Origin: Bacteroidales bacterium | Lineage (GTDB): Bacteria > Bacteroidota > Bacteroidia > Bacteroidales > FEN-979 | NCBI GenBank assembly: GCA_030681475.1 | Contig: JAUXWT010000090.1 | Span: 1-64,000 of the forward strand | DNA length: 64,000 nt | Direction of reading: 5' to 3' | Shown here: positions 44,647 to 52,630 of the stretch, piece after piece | Position numbering within the stretch: the first letter of the stretch is position 1 | How the letters are laid out: the number at the start of each line of letters is the position of its first letter | Notes under the pieces: generated by a model | What the model was told of the DNA's origin: nothing | The model's database searches: none | The model's input: the letters and a program-made list of their open reading frames with translations, nothing else | Made by a program: the position numbers and the translations under genes

Positions 44647-44707
44647 ATGATTATTTTATTTTAATGGCAGTAGAATAAACATTAAATTAATTAATTTCTC
44701 TGAATTG

Positions 44708-44760
44708 CCCCTGGCTTCAGCCAGGGGATTGGATTACGCCTCACAACCGGGCTTTAGCCC
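44708..44760. repeat. Two short hairpins between pstB and phoU
   Basis: CCCCTGGCTTCAGCCAGGGG (8-bp stem, 4-nt loop) at 44708-44727, then GGGCTTTAGCCC at 44749-44760. They fill the centre of the 122-bp gap between pstB and phoU and could tune expression of phoU relative to pstB. Confidence 0.75.
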
Positions 44761-44768
44761 AATAGAAT

Positions 44769-45527
44769 TTACCCGAACCGCCCGGTGATGTATTCTTCCG
44801 TATGTTTCTTATCAGGCGTAGTAAATATTTTCCTGGTCTTGCCAAATTCGATCAGCTCGCCCAGGTAAAAAAAGGCTGTAAGATCGCTGACACGGGCGGC
44901 CTGTTGCATGTTATGTGTTACAATGACAATGGTATAATCCTTTTTCAACTCAAATATCAATTCTTCGATCTTCGCTGTCGAGATCGGGTCCAGCGCGCTG
45001 GCCGGTTCATCCATCAGGATGATCTCAGGTTCCACCGCGAGGGTGCGGGCAATGCACATGCGCTGCTGCTGGCCCCCCGACAACCCCATGGCCGAATCGT
45101 GCAGCCGGTCTTTCACCTCTTCCCATATAAAGGCCTTTTGCAGCGACGATTCCACGATCCCTTCAAGGTCTGATTTTTTGTTAATTCCATTGATCCTGGG
45201 GCCATAAGCCACATTTTCGAAAATAGACTTGGCAAATGGGTTTGATTTCTGGAAAACCATTCCCACTTTTTTTCTGAGGTTCACCACATCGATCTGCTTG
45301 TCGTAGATGTTGACCGAGTCCACCAATACCTCCCCTGTGATCCTCACACTGTCGATGAGGTCATTCATGCGGTTCAGGGTCCGGAGAAAGGTGGATTTCC
45401 CGCACCCCGACGGCCCGATGAAGGCAGTAACCTCCTTTTCGGGAATATCAAGGGAAATGGAATTCAACGCCATGTTGGCGCCGTAATACAGGGTTAAATC
45501 CCTTGTTTTGATTTTTATATCTTTCAT
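44769..45527 (-). CDS. pstB: Phosphate ABC transporter ATP-binding protein
   Basis: ATPase of the high-affinity phosphate transporter, 252 residues. Walker A is GPSGCGKST, the signature is [13 protein letters not shown], Walker B is [13 protein letters not shown], and the family-typical FQKSNPF Q-loop is present. It works with PstC/PstA at the inner membrane. A palindromic repeat lies between it and pstA. Confidence 0.97.
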   Translation of the reverse strand: MKDIKIKTRDLTLYYGANMALNSISLDIPEKEVTAFIGPSGCGKSTFLRTLNRMNDLIDSVRITGEVLVDSVNIYDKQIDVVNLRKKVGMVFQKSNPFAKSIFENVAYGPRINGINKKSDLEGIVESSLQKAFIWEEVKDRLHDSAMGLSGGQQQRMCIARTLAVEPEIILMDEPASALDPISTAKIEELIFELKKDYTIVIVTHNMQQAARVSDLTAFFYLGELIEFGKTRKIFTTPDKKHTEEYITGRFG

Positions 45528-45546
45528 TCTTCAGCGTTCTTCATGT

Positions 45547-45579
45547 AAACCTTCCAGGTTTTAAAAACCTGGAAGGTTT
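45547..45579. repeat. ACCTTCCAGG palindrome between pstA and pstB
   Basis: AACCTTCCAGGTTTT and AAAACCTGGAAGGTT form a near-perfect palindrome of about 32 bp. It is the second copy of the hairpin after phoU. It sits within the operon, so it is unlikely to be a full terminator, but it may attenuate or protect the mRNA. Confidence 0.8.
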
Positions 45580-45584
45580 TAATT

Positions 45585-46484
45585 TCATCTTGCTTTCCGG
45601 CGTAGTCTCGAGCGGATAATAACGGCTGCCAAATTTAAGGTAAATGTGAGCAGCAACAATACCATGGTCGTGGCAAACTGAATGGATAGGGATTCATCTA
45701 CATTGGCCGACTGGGTAGCCATGATGTATATATGATATCCAAGGTTCATAAACTGGTCGCTCAGCGATGTGGGAAGCGTTGCCAGGTAATAGGCTGCCCC
45801 TGTAAACAGGATCGGGGCCACCTCTCCTGCGCCGCGGCTCACCGCCAGTATCGTGCCGGTCATGATCCCCGACCGGGAGCCGGGGATGACGATCCGTTTT
45901 ATCGTTTCCCACTTTGTAGCGCCAAGGGCGAGACTCGCTTCACGCAATTCGCGGGGTACTGCGCGGATGGCCTCCTCAACAGATACGATCACCACGGGTA
46001 GTGTCAGCAAAGCCATGGTAAAGCTTGCCCACAGGATATTGGGCTGCCCCCACTTCAACTGGCCTCCGAGAAAAACATCATCCATGCCGGTCCCCACGAA
46101 CTTGATGAAAAATCCTAACCCGAACAATCCGAAAATAATGGAGGGCACTGTCGCCAGGGTTCTTACGGCAAATCGTATGGATTGAGCAATTATTGAATTC
46201 TCACGGGCATATTCTGTCAGATAAACAGCAGTGATAGCTCCGAAAGGGACCGCGGCAATCGACATGATCAGCACCAGTAAGACCGTTCCGTAAATAGCCG
46301 GGAAGATACCCCCTTTCATCATTCCGTCTTCAGGAAAAGCAGTGAGAAATTCCCATGAAAATGTTCCCTTTCCACCATTGATGATCACCACCAGGAGGAT
46401 TATGATCACCGCAATGATCAGGATGGCGGAAAATGCGGTTAAGCCGATGAATAACCCTCCGGTGATAGCGTTTTGTCTTCTCAT
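45585..46484 (-). CDS. pstA: Phosphate ABC transporter permease PstA
   Basis: A protein of 299 residues with six membrane helices. The EAA-type coupling loop is visible as REASLALGATKWETIKRIVIPG, and the periplasmic segment GVSFGMDDVF-like FVGTGMDDVFLGG fits the family. Its start overlaps the end of pstC by four bases (ATGA). It pairs with PstC to form the membrane channel of the phosphate importer. Confidence 0.96.
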   Translation of the reverse strand: MRRQNAITGGLFIGLTAFSAILIIAVIIILLVVIINGGKGTFSWEFLTAFPEDGMMKGGIFPAIYGTVLLVLIMSIAAVPFGAITAVYLTEYARENSIIAQSIRFAVRTLATVPSIIFGLFGLGFFIKFVGTGMDDVFLGGQLKWGQPNILWASFTMALLTLPVVIVSVEEAIRAVPRELREASLALGATKWETIKRIVIPGSRSGIMTGTILAVSRGAGEVAPILFTGAAYYLATLPTSLSDQFMNLGYHIYIMATQSANVDESLSIQFATTMVLLLLTFTLNLAAVIIRSRLRRKAR

Positions 46485-47650
46485 GACTGTTTCCCCTGAA
46501 AACGTTTGACCAATTTCCCCTTCACGTAGAATTCAGCCAGGGCATTGAGGCTGAAGGTAAAGATAAAGAGCAGCGAACCTATCAGGAAAAGCACATTATA
46601 ATGTGTATCGCCAAAAACGACCTCCGCCATCTCAGCGCCGATGGTGGCAGCCAGGGTCCTTACCGATTCAAAGGGATTGACCGAAGTCAGCGCTGCATTT
46701 CCTGTGGCCATCAGGGCGATCATGGTCTCTCCGAAAACACGTCCGATGCCAAGCAGGATCGCGGCAAAAATTCCCGGTGTGGCTGCCGGGAGGGTCACGA
46801 ATAAGGCAGTCTGCCAGCGCGAAGCGCCCAGCGCCAGACTGGCTTCTGTATAAGTTCGGGGCACCGCTGTAAGCGCATCCTCAGTGATGGTGAATATGAT
46901 CGGTATAGCGGCAAGGGCCATGGCAACCCCACCAACGAACGCGTTAAGCCGGCCATCGTATCCGAAAATATCCTGAAAAAAACTTGCCATCACCATCAGG
47001 GCAAAAAAACCGATGACCACAGATGGAAATCCGGCCAGCAATTCAATGGCCGGTTTGATAATTTCCCGCAACCAGTAAGGCGCAAAAGCGGCTGAAAAAA
47101 GGGCGGCCAGGATGGCGATAGGGGCCGCGAACAACATGGCGATCAGTGTAATCTTTAAGGTGCCGACAAAAAGCGGGATCAAGCCATATCTTGGATTGTC
47201 GGAAACAGGCAGCCATTTCTTACCCAAAAGACTTTTTACGGTAGCTTTTTCCGATCCGTGATCACGGTTATCTTCCACCATGACCTGGTGATCCATCATC
47301 AGCGAATCTGCCTCGATCACCCCGTATTGCTCCTGCCCGGATGCATTGACCGGCCCGGATGGTTCGAGACCATATTGCTCCTGGCCCAAAGCGTTGGTCG
47401 CCACATTCGTGTCACCACCGTATTGTTCCTGCTGTTGAACATTTTCAATCTTTGCAGCATCTTTCTTCGTGGAAGCAAAAATGGGAAGGGACTCCTTGAA
47501 AACAAAGAAAAAGATCAGTACGATGATCGTGATCGATAAAAACGCCACCCCTGTGATGATCTTCTCAGCAAGAAATTCCGATAACCTGAATCTCTTTTTC
47601 AATGACTCCCTGCTGAATACGAAGCCAGTTTTTTCTATTGGTTCTTTCAT
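46481..47650 (-). CDS. pstC: Phosphate ABC transporter permease PstC with repeat-containing insert
   Basis: Inner-membrane channel subunit. It has 389 residues against roughly 300-320 for typical PstC. The first helix (about 30-52) and the usual core from GLIPLFVGTLKIT (about residue 156) with the coupling loop TEASLALGASRWQTALFVTLP are normal. Between them, in the first periplasmic loop, lie about 70 extra residues. These include three units of a 16-residue repeat beginning QEQYG at 74, 90 and 106, followed by an acidic stretch (ADSLMMD, VEDNRD). The insert is in frame and the rest of the gene is intact. Confidence 0.94.
   Translation of the reverse strand: MKEPIEKTGFVFSRESLKKRFRLSEFLAEKIITGVAFLSITIIVLIFFFVFKESLPIFASTKKDAAKIENVQQQEQYGGDTNVATNALGQEQYGLEPSGPVNASGQEQYGVIEADSLMMDHQVMVEDNRDHGSEKATVKSLLGKKWLPVSDNPRYGLIPLFVGTLKITLIAMLFAAPIAILAALFSAAFAPYWLREIIKPAIELLAGFPSVVIGFFALMVMASFFQDIFGYDGRLNAFVGGVAMALAAIPIIFTITEDALTAVPRTYTEASLALGASRWQTALFVTLPAATPGIFAAILLGIGRVFGETMIALMATGNAALTSVNPFESVRTLAATIGAEMAEVVFGDTHYNVLFLIGSLLFIFTFSLNALAEFYVKGKLVKRFQGKQS
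47315..47437. repeat. 48-bp coding repeat inside pstC
   Basis: Three copies of a 48-bp unit, marked on the plus strand by TATTGCTCCTG or TATTGTTCCTG, encode the QEQYG repeats (residues about 72-112) of PstC. The unit is a multiple of three, so copy-number change would keep the frame. Confidence 0.85.
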
Positions 47651-47662
47651 TTACAATCAAAC

Positions 47663-48502
47663 CTATCGTACCGGGAAATATCCAACCTCTGCCACCAGTT
47701 TCTGTCCTTCAGCGCTGAGGATCCAGTCAATATACGCCTTCATCTCTCCTGTTGGCCTGTTTCTCAGATACATATATAAATAACGGGCGATCGGGTATTG
47801 CCCGCTTTTCACGGTCTCTGTATCGGCAATATATGCCGGACTCTTGTCATCTTTTTTCACTGCACAATGTTTCACGCCGGCAGCATAGGCGGCCCCGCCG
47901 TAGCCAATCCCAAATTTATCTTTCGAAATGGCATTCACAACAGCGGCTGTGCCTGGTAATGTCTGGCACCTGGCGGCATAATCAGCTTTGACAACATGGT
48001 CCTTAAAAAAGACATAGGTTCCGGAACTGTTCTCCCGACCGTACAATTTGATATCCTGATCGGGTCCGCCGACTTCTTTCCAGTTGCTCGTTTTTCCCGA
48101 GAAGATGTTACTCAATTGTTTTAGTGATAATTCCTTAACCGGGTTTGATTCATGTAAAAAAATGGTAATGCCATCCTTGGCGCAGCGAATCTCCACCCCA
48201 AGAGAAGCATAACGGTCTTTCAGTTTATCCATTTCCGATTGTTTCATCGAACGGCTTGCATTGCAGATATCGGTGGCGCCATTGATAAGGGCGGCGATGC
48301 CGGTACCGGAACCTCCTCCGGTTACCTGGATGACTGCTCCCGGGTGTGATTTCATATAAACTTCAGCCCATTTCTGAGCAAGGATCACCATGGTATCTGA
48401 ACCCTTTACCGTTATTTTTTCAGGAGCGGGCATAAAGGCGAAACTCAGCAAGGCAATCATTATGATTGCTGCCATTCCAATTTTTGTTTTCAACTTTTTC
48501 AT
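47663..48502 (-). CDS. pstS: Phosphate-binding protein PstS
   Basis: Periplasmic phosphate receptor of 279 residues with a signal peptide (residues about 1-24, ending AFMPAPEK). The phosphate-site motifs KGSDTMVILAQKW and GGGSGTGIAALINGATDICNASR are present, with GRENSSGTYVFF later. It is the first gene of the pst set, 12 bp before pstC. No TAnnTTTG element is visible in its own upstream region, so it may be transcribed from the porin promoter. Confidence 0.96.
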   Translation of the reverse strand: MKKLKTKIGMAAIIMIALLSFAFMPAPEKITVKGSDTMVILAQKWAEVYMKSHPGAVIQVTGGGSGTGIAALINGATDICNASRSMKQSEMDKLKDRYASLGVEIRCAKDGITIFLHESNPVKELSLKQLSNIFSGKTSNWKEVGGPDQDIKLYGRENSSGTYVFFKDHVVKADYAARCQTLPGTAAVVNAISKDKFGIGYGGAAYAAGVKHCAVKKDDKSPAYIADTETVKSGQYPIARYLYMYLRNRPTGEMKAYIDWILSAEGQKLVAEVGYFPVR

Positions 48503-48556
48503 ACTTTTTATTTTTTAAAATTACTTTTTTTTTTACTTCTTTGGTCTATCTTTTAG

Positions 48557-48599
48557 GAGGGTGTCTCAAAAGTCCTTTAACCTTTTGAGCCACCCTCTT
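48557..48599. repeat. Long hairpin between porin and pstS
   Basis: GAGGGTGTCTCAAAAG and CTTTTGAGCCACCCTC form a 16-bp stem with one mismatch around an 11-nt loop. No T-run follows on the minus strand, so I read it as an attenuating or mRNA-stabilising hairpin rather than a simple terminator. It shares its arm sequence with the element at 37052-37225. Confidence 0.75.
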
Positions 48600-48609
48600 G
48601 GGGTGGAGT

Positions 48610-50058
48610 TCAGAACTTCGCCTGCAACCGCAGGGTCAGTATGTTTTGTTTGATCAGATTCATCGGGATCTCATAAGCAAGCATGATTTTAATGTTATCA
48701 TCAAAATAATAGCTATAGGCCAACGTAATGGTCTGGTACTTGATATCACCGGCGCCACTTTTCAAACTGTTGCTGACGATTGTTTTTGTCGGTGTGTTCG
48801 TTGCAATAACAGGATCGGTACCAACATAGGTGAAATTATTGGTTGTAACGGTCTTTACACCGGCATCCCATTTGGCAATACCGATCTGGTCTGATGCAAC
48901 CTTGGTGTTGGGATCGTAATAGTCATAGCGAACCGCTACCTGATGGCGCTTCCCGATATTTTTGATCAGGTAAATATAATAACCGCTGAAACTTTTTTCA
49001 ATGGCCGGCCGGCTGTTTGTGGTGTTTGTAGTAAGCGTGGTCAGGGTGAGTGTGTCATTTTTCAGCGCAGAGGTCATTGGACTTACAACGCTTGCTTTGG
49101 CCGAATAGCCTGGTGTTCCATTTACCCCGAAGATATATTCGCCTTTAAGGGCAAGACCACCTAGAAAGTCAAAATACAACTGACCCTCAAACCCTACCCA
49201 GTTTTTCCTGATCAGTTTACCGGTATTATCAACTGCTTTATTATAGGTATAGTCTGCGTTGAGCACATCCATGGTATTGGCCTTGATCTTGCCATAATAG
49301 CCATGTGCGCCGATGCCCAGTGCGCCGATCTGTCCGAGTTTGAAAGTATAGGTTACGCGCCCCATGAAATCTTTATGATTGTCAAAGTCATTGTTTTCGG
49401 GGTTGATATTGTTGCCGGAAGCATCGGGAATGGTAAGGCCGTCGTTGCCGTTAAACAAAGCCAGTTGGATTTTCAAGGGCACTGATGGAGGCGCTATCTC
49501 CAGTTTGGCGCCAATGGCGCGTTCGTCGGGATAAATGGCACGGATCACGCGCGAACGCTCAGGAACTTCCCGGCTGCTGGAGGAATATTCAACTTCATAG
49601 GCGGGTCTGTTGAATCTCCCCGCCCATAATGAGAAGGTCTTCAACCATCGGTCGTTCAATTGAACATAGGCGTCTTTCAGTACAAATTTGCCAAAGGTGA
49701 AATCGGGTTGTAATACGAATGCGACCCCATCGGTGGGGGCATACTGAAATTTGACCCTCACCCTGCGCAGCATGAATATGTTATCGGAAGAAACACTGGA
49801 TGCTTCATAATGCAGGAACTGAGCCTGGATATATCCGGACAATTTGATCTTGGTTAGTTTAGCCAGGTCTGCCTCCGCATTCGAAATCCGCTCTTCAACA
49901 CCACTGATCTTATCTCTCAGGGTGCCAACGTTTTCTTTAAGGGTATCCTGTTCTTTTTTAAGGTCACTGACCTGGACCTGCGCCAGAATTCCAGTTGAAA
50001 GAACCAGCATCGGGATTATCAATACGAGGATCAAAAGAATTTTCGTGACTTTTTTCAT
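48610..50058 (-). CDS. Phosphate-selective porin (OprP/OprO-like)
   Basis: A protein of 482 residues with a signal peptide (about 1-26), then a coiled-coil segment (about 30-70, LKKEQDTLKENVGTLRDKISG in part). A long run of amphipathic strands typical of the OprP/OprO porin family follows, ending in LTLRLQAKF with a terminal Phe. The coiled coil may tether or trimerise the porin. It is the first gene of the pst cluster and its upstream region carries a Pho-box-like array, consistent with induction when phosphate is scarce. Confidence 0.85.
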   Translation of the reverse strand: MKKVTKILLILVLIIPMLVLSTGILAQVQVSDLKKEQDTLKENVGTLRDKISGVEERISNAEADLAKLTKIKLSGYIQAQFLHYEASSVSSDNIFMLRRVRVKFQYAPTDGVAFVLQPDFTFGKFVLKDAYVQLNDRWLKTFSLWAGRFNRPAYEVEYSSSSREVPERSRVIRAIYPDERAIGAKLEIAPPSVPLKIQLALFNGNDGLTIPDASGNNINPENNDFDNHKDFMGRVTYTFKLGQIGALGIGAHGYYGKIKANTMDVLNADYTYNKAVDNTGKLIRKNWVGFEGQLYFDFLGGLALKGEYIFGVNGTPGYSAKASVVSPMTSALKNDTLTLTTLTTNTTNSRPAIEKSFSGYYIYLIKNIGKRHQVAVRYDYYDPNTKVASDQIGIAKWDAGVKTVTTNNFTYVGTDPVIATNTPTKTIVSNSLKSGAGDIKYQTITLAYSYYFDDNIKIMLAYEIPMNLIKQNILTLRLQAKF

Positions 50059-50080
50059 TTAATTGGGTTTTAATTTGTGG

Positions 50081-50088
50081 CAAAGGTA
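50081..50088 (-). promoter_or_regulatory. Promoter -7 element of the phosphate porin/pst cluster
   Basis: On the minus strand this reads TACCTTTG (TAnnTTTG), 22 bp upstream of the porin start codon. The Pho-box-like array ends 20 bp further upstream, the position expected for an activator that substitutes for a -33 element. Confidence 0.65.
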
Positions 50089-50108
50089 TCTCACCCTTTT
50101 ACAGGCCA

Positions 50109-50152
50109 TGTTAACAAATGATTACCATAAGGTTAAATAATTGTTAACAAAT
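50109..50152 (-). promoter_or_regulatory. Pho-box-like array of four 11-bp direct repeats
   Basis: Read on the minus strand, this holds four consecutive 11-mers: TTTGTTAACAA, TTATTTAACCT, TATGGTAATCA and TTTGTTAACAT. The first and last are nearly identical and the TAA/TTAAC core recurs with an exact 11-bp period. PhoB/PhoP-family regulators bind 11-bp-spaced direct repeats, and TTAACA matches the Bacillus PhoP half-site as I know it. The gene downstream is a phosphate porin followed by pst, which supports the reading. Confidence 0.6.
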
Positions 50153-50193
50153 AAAATAAATCAGAACCTGAGTATGGTGTTGAAAAACCTGAA

Positions 50194-52566
50194 CTACTTA
50201 ACCGAAGTCAGGAATATAATGGTAAACGAGGCTCCCGGATTATTGGTAACAATTAAGTTCGCCTCAATCTGGCTGCAAAGGATCTGCACCACCTGCAACC
50301 CCATTGTCTTGAACTGGTCAAGTTTAACACCATCAGGCATGCCAATGCCATCATCCTGCAACTTCAAAGTATTGATTCCAGTTTGAGGATCAATGCTGAA
50401 ACTGATCCCTATTTTTCCTGCCCGCCCTTCCGGGAATGCATGCTTGTATGTATTACTTAAAATCTCATTGATGATCAATCCAAGGGGAATAGATGTTTCA
50501 ATATTCAACACGACTTCATCTGCTTCAACGGTCAGTTCAACATCACGGCGATTGTAGGTACCTGCGATGACCGAGGCGAGCGACCGGAGGTATCCCGGAA
50601 ATGATATCTTCTCAAAATCTGTTGACCGGTATAACATTTCGTGCACAAGCGACATGGTGCGTATGCGCAACTGCAAATTTGTCAATGATTGCAACACCTC
50701 CTGGTTTTTTGTCTGAGACATCTGCATGTTGATCAGGCTGACAAGTATGGCGAAATTATTCTTCACCCGGTGATGAATTTCCTTCAGCAGATTTTCTTTT
50801 TGTTTAGTTCCTTCCATGATTTCCAACTCTTTAGTTTTACGTTCCTGAATGTCGCGTGTAACTCCGACCACCCCCTTGAAATCACCATTGATCGGATCGA
50901 ACAATGGATTCAAAATCGATTCAACCCAAAAAATAGTACCATCCTTTTTTAATGCCTGATAAGCAAATTGTTGCGAAGACCGTGATTCCAGCATTTCGCT
51001 GAACTTTGACTCGGAATATGCATGATAATCGGGGTGTGTAAGGTCATAAGATGATTTTGTGATAATTTCTTCGGGTTCATACCCATATACCGTTACTGAA
51101 GCCGGTGAGGCATAGACCCTGTTCCTGTTGGAATCCATGTGGGTGATAAAATCCATTGAATTATCAGTGATAAATTTATACTGGCGTTCGCGTTCGCGGG
51201 TTTGCACATTAGCAGCTTCACGTTCCCTGATTTCATCCGATAACTGGTCATTGAGTTCCTCTCTCTGTTGCCTTACCCGGCTTATATATAACCATAAATA
51301 TATGAAAGCAAACATGGAAAGGCCTGCAATGACCATCAAGACCTGTAGAACAATATATTGATAATCGTCGTAATTCGCCTTCAGGGATAGAATTTCGTAC
51401 CTCCTGGCAATCGTCTTCCCTGACCTCTCCACCCGCTGAAGCTTTTGGTTTGCTTCAAGAATCGCAATATTGTTCCGGTTCCGCTCACGGCTGATATCAT
51501 CATGAATGGCGTAATACCGCGCATAATAATCCATGGCTTTCTTGTAATTTCCATGGCGGAGGTAGAAGTGATATACATGACGATATCCGCTTTCGATCAT
51601 GTTTTTACGGCCGAACCGTTGTGCAATGTTTAAACCTGAATCCAGGTACAGTTTCCCGGATTCTGAATTTCCAAGGTTATAATAATCTCCGGCTATATTA
51701 ATCAATGAACTGCCAATAGATATATATGCATGGCCTCGCTGTCGAAATTCGAGCGCTTTCAGATTGTACTTCAGAGAAGTGCGGTAATCACCTTTCTTGT
51801 CATAAATGTGGCCGATGCGCGTAAACAGGACGCCCATAAACTCGTTGTCGGATGTATCTGCTTCCTGAAGTAACTGGTTAAAAAAAATCAAACCCTCGTC
51901 TATTCTGTTCGTATCCAGGGACAAACTTCCGATATAGTTCCGTAGCCTCAACTCCCCTTTCCTCTCCCTTGCCGTTTGAAATAATCCCAGCGCCTTGTTG
52001 AAATAATATATCGTCGTCTCACGATCACTCATCGATTGATAGGTCAGCGCCATGTGCTCATACAATTTCCCCTTAAGTGATATGTCGGATGTTTTATTGA
52101 GAAGCTTTGCGCCCTGTTGAAGATAGTTCAGCGACGTTTCATGGTTTTTGAGGTTGCGGTGAATCCTTCCAATATTTATTAATGCATTCGCTTCGCCTGC
52201 TGTATCCCCGGATACCTGGAAATTTTTCGTGGCAGCAAGATATTGTTCATGTGCCTGGATGAATTTATTTTTCCCTTCATAATAATCTCCCATCATCATC
52301 CTGACAATTGCCTTCAGGCTGTCGTTTTTTTCGAGTATCGCACCCTTGAATGCCGATACAAGGTAACTGAATGATTTTTGAGGCAGTTTGTCTTTGATCA
52401 GTTCTGCTATTTCAAGATACACTCCGATTTTTTGAACCTGGGTTTCGTGGGGTTTCACACGAAACAAACTGTCACGAACACACCTGTCTAAAGGGGTATT
52501 CTGTGCGAACAACTGAAAAGAAACAAGACCAAAAAAAATCGTGGCGGCGAGAAAACACTTCAGCAT
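50194..52566 (-). CDS. TPR-PAS sensor histidine kinase (HisKA_2 type)
   Basis: A protein of 790 residues. It has a signal peptide (about 1-21), a periplasmic region of about six to seven TPR repeats (30-390), a membrane helix (about 405-428), a coiled coil (430-460), a PAS domain (about 465-575, FITDNSMDFITHMDSN with a PAC end VGVTRDIQERK), and a HisKA_2 phosphoacceptor with EIHHRVKNN (His near residue 598). A HATPase_c domain follows with NEILSNTYKHAF and DDGIGMPDG. It is not a PhoR-type kinase despite its position next to the Pho cluster, and no response regulator is adjacent. The signal it senses is unknown. Confidence 0.92.
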   Translation of the reverse strand: MLKCFLAATIFFGLVSFQLFAQNTPLDRCVRDSLFRVKPHETQVQKIGVYLEIAELIKDKLPQKSFSYLVSAFKGAILEKNDSLKAIVRMMMGDYYEGKNKFIQAHEQYLAATKNFQVSGDTAGEANALINIGRIHRNLKNHETSLNYLQQGAKLLNKTSDISLKGKLYEHMALTYQSMSDRETTIYYFNKALGLFQTARERKGELRLRNYIGSLSLDTNRIDEGLIFFNQLLQEADTSDNEFMGVLFTRIGHIYDKKGDYRTSLKYNLKALEFRQRGHAYISIGSSLINIAGDYYNLGNSESGKLYLDSGLNIAQRFGRKNMIESGYRHVYHFYLRHGNYKKAMDYYARYYAIHDDISRERNRNNIAILEANQKLQRVERSGKTIARRYEILSLKANYDDYQYIVLQVLMVIAGLSMFAFIYLWLYISRVRQQREELNDQLSDEIREREAANVQTRERERQYKFITDNSMDFITHMDSNRNRVYASPASVTVYGYEPEEIITKSSYDLTHPDYHAYSESKFSEMLESRSSQQFAYQALKKDGTIFWVESILNPLFDPINGDFKGVVGVTRDIQERKTKELEIMEGTKQKENLLKEIHHRVKNNFAILVSLINMQMSQTKNQEVLQSLTNLQLRIRTMSLVHEMLYRSTDFEKISFPGYLRSLASVIAGTYNRRDVELTVEADEVVLNIETSIPLGLIINEILSNTYKHAFPEGRAGKIGISFSIDPQTGINTLKLQDDGIGMPDGVKLDQFKTMGLQVVQILCSQIEANLIVTNNPGASFTIIFLTSVK

Positions 52567-52588
52567 ATAAAGGTGTCATCTTTGCGAT

Positions 52589-52596
52589 CAAAGATA
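52589..52596 (-). promoter_or_regulatory. Promoter -7 element of the sensor kinase gene
   Basis: On the minus strand this reads TATCTTTG, exact TAnnTTTG, 22 bp upstream of the start codon. Confidence 0.55.
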
Positions 52597-52630
52597 TAAC
52601 AAATATTGTACATTTTTACCATTAAAACAT

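Noticed and set aside
45547-45579. Palindrome between pstA and pstB as an operon terminator
   Set aside because: pstB and phoU have no separate promoter element that I can see and must be co-expressed with pstCA; a full stop here is unlikely.
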